A DNA stretch of 9,199 bases from UBA668 sp043721915 (lineage in GTDB: Bacteria; Actinomycetota; Acidimicrobiia; Acidimicrobiales; Ilumatobacteraceae). The stretch lies in contig JAYSPV010000115.1 of the NCBI GenBank assembly GCA_043721915.1, positions 1 through 9,199 of the forward strand, written 5' to 3'. Shown in pieces: positions 1 to 9,199 of this stretch. Both the position numbers and the translations under genes were made by a program. Each line of letters begins with the position of its first letter. The stretch's first letter is position 1. A model generated the notes under the pieces. That model was given only the letters and a program-made list of their open reading frames with translations, was not told the origin of the DNA and did not search any database.

Positions 1-650
1 ACCCACCCGATCGCATCTGGGTACTGCTCACCCTTGCGTTCTTCTGGTTCATGGGTCACCGGGTCGAGGACAACATCGGCCGAAAGCGGTTCACGATCAT
101 GGTCGTCCTGATGACGGTCATCCCCACGATCGCAGTCTCATTGTTTGACTTCACCGCGAAGACGGGGCAGGCGTACGGACTGGGCATCCTCGCCATCGCC
201 ATGCTGGTGATCTACGCCTTCGACAGCCCGAACGCAGTGTGGTTCTTCAATGTCCCACTGTGGGTTGTCGCCTCGATCTTCGTGCTGCTCGATGTGCTGC
301 AGTACCTCGGCACCGGCTTCTTGGGTGGGCTACTGGTGGAGTTGGGGGCAATCATCGTCGGTTCCGTCACCGCCCGTCAGTTCGGCATGCTCAACGACAT
401 TGCCTTCATCCCGCGTTTCGTCAAAGGTGGGCCGCCCGGTCGGTCCAAGGCGAAGGCTGTCGGGCGCGGCCGCAGCGGCGGCTCGACAGTGGTGGCGGGC
501 CCGTGGGCGGGCACCCCGGCGCACTCGGCTGCCGATCAGATGGAGCTCGACACGCTGCTCGACAAGATCAGCGCCAACGGCATCGACTCACTGTCGCGCT
601 CGGAGAAGGCCCGCCTCAACGAGCTCAGCAAGAAGCTTCGCGGCCGCTGA
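1..650 (+). CDS. Rhomboid-like membrane protein, probably catalytically inactive (5' end missing)
   Basis: The reading frame is open from the window's left edge (first full codon at base 3), so the ATG at 51 is an internal methionine and the true start lies upstream. The visible 215 residues begin in a membrane helix ending FWFMGHRVEDNIGRKRF, which matches the rhomboid pattern of an FG..VE..G..RF loop after TM2. Further hydrophobic segments lie at about residues 31-48, 58-73, 80-102 and 105-123. A Gly/Arg/Ser-rich linker follows, then a charged C-terminal helix pair (about 178-215, MELDTLLDKI...SLSRSEKARLNELSKKL) like the small tail domain on some bacterial rhomboids (DUF6576-like, from memory). 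At the place of the catalytic GxSG I read GLGI (59-62), and at the place of the catalytic His before LGG I read Phe106, so proteolysis seems unlikely. The gene converges on the MFS gene with 8 bp between stops. Family assignment is moderately sure; the role is unknown. Confidence 0.6.
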   Translation, partial: PPDRIWVLLTLAFFWFMGHRVEDNIGRKRFTIMVVLMTVIPTIAVSLFDFTAKTGQAYGLGILAIAMLVIYAFDSPNAVWFFNVPLWVVASIFVLLDVLQYLGTGFLGGLLVELGAIIVGSVTARQFGMLNDIAFIPRFVKGGPPGRSKAKAVGRGRSGGSTVVAGPWAGTPAHSAADQMELDTLLDKISANGIDSLSRSEKARLNELSKKLRGR

Positions 651-658
651 CCCGCGGC
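643..658. terminator. Short inverted repeat between convergent stop codons (weak terminator candidate)
   Basis: GCCGC at 643-647 pairs with GCGGC at 654-658 around a six-base loop that contains the rhomboid-like gene's stop codon. It lies exactly where two convergent genes meet. The stem is only 5 bp and there is no T-tract on either strand, so it may be chance in GC-rich DNA. Confidence 0.15.
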
Positions 659-1933
659 TCACGCAGCGACTGCTCCACGCCGCGATCGCAGTGACTGGTT
701 GTAGGCCGCGACCAGCAGCACGCCGGCAAGCAGCGTCGCCGCGTTGGCCAGCATGTGGTAACCCCATGCCTGCTTGACGAAGCCGGAGGCAAACGCGGCG
801 ATGCCGCCGCAGAAGCTCATCGTGAGATCGGCCGTGCCCTGCACCTCCACCCGGCTGTCCAGTGGCACGGCTCCAGTGAGGATGCTGCTACCGGCGATCA
901 GCCCAATGTTCCAGCCGACACCCAGCAGGAACAGCCCGGCGAAGATCATCCACGGCACGTATCCGGCGACAACCGACACCACTGTGCCGCTGGCCAGCAC
1001 GCAGGCACCCACCATGATCGAGCGCACCTGGCCGACACGAGCGACGAACCGGCCGACGAACGGCGCGAACGCATACATGCCCGCGATGTGCAGCGCAATC
1101 ACGTACGCCGACAGATCGGCCTGGGCCTCGCCGTGATCCTTCATGTGCGAGGGGGTCATCGTCATCACCGCGACCATTGCGGTCTGCGACACCACCATCG
1201 CCGCCAGGCCCAGCGAGGCCATGTGGCTCTCGCGGATCACCCCGGCCGACAGCTTCACCTGCCGCAGCGGCCGCACTCGTTGCGCGTGCGGATCCATTTG
1301 GCCGTTGACCGCCAGCGGATCCGGGCGTAGGCGCACGGCAACGACCGCCATCGACACCAGGAGGAGCAGGGAGGCGAACCCGAACGGGCCGATCAGCCCA
1401 TCGAGGCCGAGCGCCTTGCCGGCCCGCTTCTCCCACGGAGTGAGGATCGGGCCAAACACGGCACCGAGCGTGCCGACCACCACCACGCTGGCAATCGCCT
1501 GGGCCCGGCGGTGCTCCGTGGCGAGGTCGGCAGCCACGTAGCGGCCTTGCAGCGTGGCGGCCTGGGCTCCACCGAAGAAAAGCATCCCGACCAGGAACAG
1601 CGGGAACGACCGCAACTGCCCGCCCGCGCCAGCAATCAGCGCACCCACCGCACCCAAACCGAACGCGAACATCAGCCCAGGCCGACGGCCGTTGCGACGC
1701 ATGTAGGCGGACAATGGCACTGCCAGAAATGCTGCACCGAGCGTGAAAGCTGCTGCGCCCGAACCAGCTAAGCGGTCCTTGTCATGCAACAAGTCCTTCG
1801 CGAGCAGCGCCCCGACCGCGACCACACCCGCGATTGCCGCCTGGCCCGGCACCTGGGCGAAGCGCAGCGTCCACAAGGTGCGGCGCTGCAGGTCCGCGTA
1901 CTGGTCGACATCCGTCGAGAGCGAGGCGGTCAC
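659..1933 (-). CDS. Major facilitator superfamily transporter, substrate unknown
   Basis: The protein has about 424 residues and twelve hydrophobic segments in two groups of six, the usual MFS size and plan. A motif-A-like loop (SAYMRRNGRRPG) follows TM2, and a weaker copy (GRFVARVGQVRS) sits at the equivalent place after TM8. A polar linker (DPHAQRVRPLRQVKLS) joins the halves. It should be a cytoplasmic-membrane secondary transporter, perhaps a drug/metabolite exporter, but nothing in the sequence names the substrate. I chose the GTG at 1931-1933 because it overlaps the vapC stop in a GTGA arrangement, typical of translational coupling. An upstream in-frame GTG at 1958-1960 would add nine residues (MDRAGRVCR) and overlap vapC by 31 bp. 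No strong Shine-Dalgarno precedes either. It is the last gene of the uvrA-vapB-vapC-MFS run, and its stop faces the rhomboid-like gene. Confidence 0.85.
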   Translation of the reverse strand: MTASLSTDVDQYADLQRRTLWTLRFAQVPGQAAIAGVVAVGALLAKDLLHDKDRLAGSGAAAFTLGAAFLAVPLSAYMRRNGRRPGLMFAFGLGAVGALIAGAGGQLRSFPLFLVGMLFFGGAQAATLQGRYVAADLATEHRRAQAIASVVVVGTLGAVFGPILTPWEKRAGKALGLDGLIGPFGFASLLLLVSMAVVAVRLRPDPLAVNGQMDPHAQRVRPLRQVKLSAGVIRESHMASLGLAAMVVSQTAMVAVMTMTPSHMKDHGEAQADLSAYVIALHIAGMYAFAPFVGRFVARVGQVRSIMVGACVLASGTVVSVVAGYVPWMIFAGLFLLGVGWNIGLIAGSSILTGAVPLDSRVEVQGTADLTMSFCGGIAAFASGFVKQAWGYHMLANAATLLAGVLLVAAYNQSLRSRRGAVAA

Positions 1934-2343
1934 GCGACAGACCCGGCCGGCGCGATCCACTCCATCGGCTGGCCGGTGACGTCTGCGATCAACTCGAAGT
2001 CCTTGTCGTAGTGCAAGACCGTGAGGCTATTCAGTTCGGCACACGCGGCGAGGATCAGATCCGCAGGCGACGGCGCCCGATGCGTGCCGCGGGCAGCCAT
2101 CAGCCCCTGTACGTCGAGCGCCCGATCGATCATCTTCTCCGTCACTGCCACCCGCGGCATGCCGTTGAGTTCGAATCGTGCTGCATGAAAGTCGTCGCCC
2201 GACGTCGATGACACCAGCACCTCGAGCATGCCGACCCCGGTCACGGCCACACGCCCCGAGAGAACGGGCGACAGCCACCGATCTGCAACATCGGTATGAA
2301 TCATTCGCATCCAGGCCGACTTGTCGATCAGGTGAGTCGCCAT
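1930..2343 (-). CDS. vapC: VapC-family PIN-domain toxin (ribonuclease)
   Basis: The protein has 137 residues, a normal VapC length. PIN-domain acidic residues are visible in order: Asp7 in HLIDKSAW, Glu41 in GMLEVL, Asp95 in SPADLILAA, and Asp113/Asp115 in HYDKDFELIA. These would bind Mg2+/Mn2+ for endonucleolytic RNA cleavage; known VapCs cut tRNA or rRNA. The C-terminal TGQPMEWI is a common ending of mycobacterial-type VapCs. The ATG at 2341-2343 is chosen because it shares one base with the vapB stop (TGATG) and starts just before the first catalytic strand; the longer in-frame extension reads through vapB in another frame. Its own stop overlaps the MFS start. All acidic residues are present, so the toxin looks intact. 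The RNA target cannot be read from sequence. Confidence 0.9.
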   Translation of the reverse strand: MATHLIDKSAWMRMIHTDVADRWLSPVLSGRVAVTGVGMLEVLVSSTSGDDFHAARFELNGMPRVAVTEKMIDRALDVQGLMAARGTHRAPSPADLILAACAELNSLTVLHYDKDFELIADVTGQPMEWIAPAGSVA

Positions 2344-2543
2344 CAGTCCCAGCTGCGTTCGATGCTGTGCAGTTGGTCCGGCTGAAGGCGTCGCATTCGG
2401 TCCATCAGGCGTTGACGCGCGTCGCGAGCAATGATCTCGCTCAGCGCCGCGTCGATCGTCTCGGTCGTACCTGTGGTACCCAGCACGGCTGCAGCCAGAT
2501 CCACTTTTTCCCGATCGATGTTTAATGCGGTCTTCGTCACCAT
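2343..2543 (-). CDS. vapB: VapB-family antitoxin
   Basis: The 66-residue protein starts MVTKTALNIDREKVDLAAAV, which fits the N-terminal beta strand plus helix of ribbon-helix-helix VapB antitoxins (the TKTALNID strand for DNA binding, then GTTGTTETIDAALSEII as the second helix). The C-terminal part, rich in Arg, Met and Leu and ending LHSIERSWD, should wrap and block VapC. As in known modules it precedes the toxin, with a one-base TGATG overlap. I chose the ATG at 2541-2543 over the one at 2577-2579 because the longer version overlaps uvrA, adds an atypical hydrophobic leader, and would begin within the predicted promoter. VapB-VapC complexes normally repress their own promoter. Confidence 0.85.
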   Translation of the reverse strand: MVTKTALNIDREKVDLAAAVLGTTGTTETIDAALSEIIARDARQRLMDRMRRLQPDQLHSIERSWD

Positions 2544-2550
2544 GCCGACA

Positions 2551-2575
2551 AGAGTAGCCACCAAGCAGCCAGGCG

Positions 2576-2579
<4 letters not shown>
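2551..2579 (-). promoter_or_regulatory. Predicted leaderless promoter of vapBC overlapping the uvrA stop codon
   Basis: Read on the - strand, TTGACG (2579-2574) and TACTCT (2556-2551) are separated by exactly 17 bases, close to the housekeeping sigma consensus (TTGACA, TANNNT). The -10 box ends seven bases before the vapB ATG, so transcription would begin at or next to the A of the start codon, giving a leaderless mRNA as is common in actinobacteria. The TGA within the -35 box is the uvrA stop codon. An imperfect direct repeat (TGGCTGCTT and TGGCTACTCTT) lies over the spacer and -10 and could be an operator for VapBC. This is pattern evidence only. Confidence 0.55.
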
Positions 2580-5494
<2,915 letters not shown>

Positions 5495-5595
5495 GGCGGC
5501 GAGGCTACCGAGCGCCGGACGGCTGCCGACCGGCACGGACAAGGAACACAGCCGAGGTATCGACTCGATGGCTGACGAGGATCACGAACGAGCAC

Positions 5596-5601
5596 ACTAT
5601 C
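5596..5601 (-). promoter_or_regulatory. Candidate -10 element of uvrA
   Basis: On the - strand GATAGT (4 of 6 to TATAAT) lies 10 bases downstream of the LexA box, so the box would cover the -35/spacer region and LexA binding would block polymerase. No good -35 hexamer is visible at 17-18 bases, and the leader to the ATG would be about 94 nt, so this is tentative. A second TANNNT box (TAGCCT, 5507-5502) just before the ATG is an alternative leaderless promoter. Confidence 0.3.
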
Positions 5602-5610
5602 AGGGAAGGA

Positions 5611-5624
5611 CGAACACACGTTCC
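5611..5624. promoter_or_regulatory. LexA operator (SOS box)
   Basis: The 14-mer CGAACACACGTTCC contains the inverted repeat GAAC-N4-GTTC (5612-5623) and fits the Gram-positive consensus CGAAC-RNRY-GTTCC at every position. uvrA is a classic LexA-regulated gene in many bacteria, so an operator 117 bp upstream of its start is expected. The box is also 101 bp upstream of the GGDEF-EAL start on the other side, so one LexA dimer could affect both genes. Confidence 0.85.
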
Positions 5625-5628
5625 CCGA

Positions 5629-5656
5629 TTCAGTGGCCGCAAGGCCCACCTACGAT
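5629..5656 (+). promoter_or_regulatory. Candidate promoter of the GGDEF-EAL gene
   Basis: TTCAGT (5629-5634) and TACGAT (5651-5656) are 16 bases apart; the -10 matches TATAAT at 4 of 6 and the -35 is poor. Transcription would start near 5663, just before a hairpin, leaving a leader of about 60 nt. The LexA box ends only five bases before the -35. Confidence 0.25.
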
Positions 5657-5664
5657 TCGAGCGA

Positions 5665-5694
5665 CTTCGGTCGGATCGTCAAGATCCGCTGAAG
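5665..5694 (+). other. Leader hairpin upstream of the GGDEF-EAL gene
   Basis: CTTCGG (5665-5670) pairs with CTGAAG (5689-5694), allowing one G-U pair, and CGGATC (5672-5677) with GATCCG (5683-5688), closing a five-base GTCAA loop. The result is a 12-bp stem with one bulged T at 5671. It would sit at the very 5' end of the predicted transcript and leaves 30 nt before the ATG. There is no T-run, so it is not a normal intrinsic terminator. It might be an mRNA-stabilising or protein-binding structure. Confidence 0.4.
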
Positions 5695-5724
5695 TTTGCA
5701 GTCCATCGAACCGATACGACTGCC

Positions 5725-7344
5725 ATGACTATCGACAGCGGCCTGGAACTGACGTTCACCAGCGCGGCACAGCGAATCCTGGATCACCTTGCGACGACCT
5801 CCGGACTCGCGACGTGGGCCGTGGTGCGCGACGACCACGACGGCTGCCGCACCCTGGCGGTGAGCGACCGGCCCGGCGCCCTTCACGCGAACTCCTCGCT
5901 CACGACGCCACCGGGCAGGAACGCACCGTGTCGGGTGGCTGCGCCGATCAACTTCCCCGATTGCCGGCCCTTCGCCGAGCTCGTCGGATTCGGCCGCGAG
6001 CCGTCAGCCGACCTGAGCGCCATCAAGGCCGAAGCTCAGGTGTTGGGCTCCGTCCTCGGCGCGCTGGCGGCGGCCGAGGTGCGGCACTTCCACGAACGAC
6101 GCGGGTTGGCGCTCGCCGACGGTCCCACCGACCCGCTCACCGGCCTCGCTACCCGACCGGGCTGGGAGCGACGGCTGCGCCTCGACGACGCGTACTGCGC
6201 GACCTTCGGCGAGGCCGCTGCGGTGATCACCGTCGAGCTCGACGACCTCAGGCACGTCAACGAACTACACGGACACGCTGCCGGTGACGAGCAGCTACGC
6301 GTGGTCGGGGCGGTGTTCAGCGAGGCCCTCACAGATCAGCACTTCGCGGCGCGCATCAGCGGCGACACGCTCGGCGCGATCATCCTCGGCGCCACGCCCC
6401 CCGAACTCGAAGGGTTGGAACCGACCCTCCGCCAGGCGCTCGCACGCTGCGAGGTCTCCACTGCCATCGGTATCGGGCGCCGAACGCCCGAGAACGGGTT
6501 CACCGGTGCACTCACGATCGCCAACCAGCAGATCATCGGTACCTACTCCGTACGACGGACCTCTGATGCAGACGCGGGCCTGGCGGCGGCACTGCTCGAC
6601 GCGATCGAGCACGGTGCAATCGTGCCCTACTTCCAGCCGATCCTGGAGCTCCGTACCGGCGATGTGGTCGCGCTGGAAGCCCTTGCGCGATGGCACTCCC
6701 CGGAGGGCAACCGCGAACCGGACCAGTTCCTGCCCCAGCTGCTGCAGGCCGGCCTGCTCGGGGCCTTGTTCGACCGAATGCTGGACGAGAGCCTGCGCAG
6801 GTTGGTCGAGTTCCGTGCAACATCCCCCGGACTGCGGCTCGCCGTGAACTTCGAGTTCGACACCAAACCGGTCAACTCCATGCTCGAGACGGTGATCCGC
6901 CTGTTGCATCGCTACTCGCTGCCCCCGGACGCACTCTCGTTGGAGCTGAGCGAGCGCCAGACATTCGAGCTGCCGGGCGATGTGCGCGACGAGTTGTTCG
7001 CCGTCGCCGATCTCGGCGTGCAGCTGATGCTCGATGACTTCGGTACCGGCTTCGCCTCGTTGGAGACCTTGACCAGCCTGCCGATCAGCGGCGTCAAGCT
7101 GGATCGTCGGTTCACCGGCCAGGTCGTCCGCGGCGAACGGGAGAGCATCGTCGTCAAGACGATGATCGCGCTGGCAGCCGAGACCGGGCTGAGCGTGGTG
7201 GCTGGCGGCATCGAGACCCAAGCGCAATGCGATCGACTCGTGCGATTGGGCTGCCGCCTGGGGCAGGGCTACCTCTTCGCACCCCCGCAGCCGGCAGATT
7301 CGATGGCGGCCGTCCTGGCCGCTCCGCTGGTCAGCACCTTCTGA
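5725..7344 (+). CDS. GGDEF-EAL domain protein with degenerate active sites (cyclic-di-GMP signalling)
   Basis: The 539-residue protein has no signal peptide or membrane helix and should be cytosolic. Residues 1-125 are a small sensory-type region, possibly GAF-like but not firmly recognised. A GGDEF domain follows (about 134-275): DPLTGLATR is intact, but the GGDEF motif reads SGDTL (212-216), the first metal Asp is Glu171, and no RxxD inhibitory site is present, so cyclase activity is unlikely. The EAL domain (about 295-530) keeps QPI, EAL (318-320), Asn375, Glu407, DDFGTG (437-442), Lys458 and QGY (Gln514), but the usual AEGVET reads AGGIET, with Gly494 in place of a conserved catalytic Glu. 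It could be a c-di-GMP or GTP-binding sensor, or a weak phosphodiesterase. The ATG at 5725 is the first codon of the plausible domain; the upstream open frame runs through the LexA box region. No Shine-Dalgarno is visible. It is divergent from uvrA and convergent with uvrB. Confidence 0.88.
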   Translation: MTIDSGLELTFTSAAQRILDHLATTSGLATWAVVRDDHDGCRTLAVSDRPGALHANSSLTTPPGRNAPCRVAAPINFPDCRPFAELVGFGREPSADLSAIKAEAQVLGSVLGALAAAEVRHFHERRGLALADGPTDPLTGLATRPGWERRLRLDDAYCATFGEAAAVITVELDDLRHVNELHGHAAGDEQLRVVGAVFSEALTDQHFAARISGDTLGAIILGATPPELEGLEPTLRQALARCEVSTAIGIGRRTPENGFTGALTIANQQIIGTYSVRRTSDADAGLAAALLDAIEHGAIVPYFQPILELRTGDVVALEALARWHSPEGNREPDQFLPQLLQAGLLGALFDRMLDESLRRLVEFRATSPGLRLAVNFEFDTKPVNSMLETVIRLLHRYSLPPDALSLELSERQTFELPGDVRDELFAVADLGVQLMLDDFGTGFASLETLTSLPISGVKLDRRFTGQVVRGERESIVVKTMIALAAETGLSVVAGGIETQAQCDRLVRLGCRLGQGYLFAPPQPADSMAAVLAAPLVSTF

Positions 7345-7361
7345 TCCCCGACGGTGCCCCA

Positions 7362-7384
7362 ACCTGCTTTCTCGGCCGAACAGG

Positions 7385-7385
<1 letters not shown>
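7362..7385. terminator. Inverted repeat between convergent GGDEF-EAL and uvrB stops (weak terminator candidate)
   Basis: ACCTG (7362-7366) pairs with CAGGT (7381-7385), and inside it TTC pairs with GAA past a two-base bulge, leaving a six-base loop. It occupies the 40-bp gap between two convergent stop codons. No T-tract follows on either strand, so termination is a guess from position. Confidence 0.2.

Positions 7386-9199
<1,814 letters not shown>

Larger units (their letters stand above)
5495..5724. other. Divergent intergenic region between uvrA and the GGDEF-EAL gene
   Basis: This 230-bp gap separates two divergent starts. It holds a perfect LexA box in its middle (5611-5624), a candidate -10 for uvrA on its left side (5596-5601), candidate -35/-10 boxes for the + gene on its right side (5629-5656), and a hairpin (5665-5694) in the presumed leader of the + gene. 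I see no convincing small ORF in it; open frames crossing it are extensions of the flanking genes. Confidence 0.7.

Noticed and set aside
755..1330. 191-codon + strand frame inside the MFS gene
   Set aside because: Its His/Arg-rich translation lies opposite a well-formed 12-helix transporter.
6295..7362. 355-codon open frame antisense to the GGDEF-EAL gene
   Set aside because: Its translation has no recognisable domain, and the opposite strand encodes clear EAL motifs; long antisense frames are common in GC-rich DNA.
7330..7384. Small gene or promoter in the uvrB/GGDEF-EAL gap
   Set aside because: Only about 40 bp lie between the convergent stops; a weak inverted repeat is all I can see.

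Overview
The window looks like a chromosomal segment of a high-GC actinobacterium. The reasons are the G/C-ending codon use throughout, several start codons without a clear Shine-Dalgarno sequence, a mycobacterial-style VapBC module, and a LexA box of the Gram-positive/actinobacterial GAAC-N4-GTTC type. A placement in or near Acidimicrobiia is only a guess.

Layout from left to right: (1) the 3' part of a rhomboid-like membrane protein on the + strand, cut by the window edge; (2) a convergent - strand block in transcription order uvrA, vapB, vapC, then a 12-helix MFS transporter, in which vapB/vapC and vapC/MFS overlap by 1 and 4 bases and vapB starts 32 bp after the uvrA stop; (3) a 230-bp divergent intergenic region between uvrA (-) and a GGDEF-EAL gene (+), holding a perfect SOS box and a stable hairpin; (4) the GGDEF-EAL gene on the + strand, facing (5) uvrB on the - strand, which runs off the right edge and lacks its N-terminus.

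The core theme is nucleotide excision repair: UvrA and UvrB form the damage-recognition complex that loads UvrC. The LexA box between uvrA and the GGDEF-EAL gene suggests SOS control of uvrA and possibly of the divergent cyclic-di-GMP-type gene. That protein has a ruined GGDEF motif and lacks one key EAL glutamate, so it is more likely a sensor or adaptor than an enzyme.

The most unusual points are the shared SOS box with a degenerate c-di-GMP protein, a near-consensus leaderless promoter for vapBC whose -35 box contains the uvrA stop codon, an overlapping toxin-antitoxin/MFS operon, a rhomboid homologue lacking its catalytic Ser and His, and a five-residue tandem repeat at the UvrA N-terminus. 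I did not see CRISPR arrays, tRNA or rRNA genes, or insertion sequences. Nothing here convinces me of a wholly new multi-gene system.
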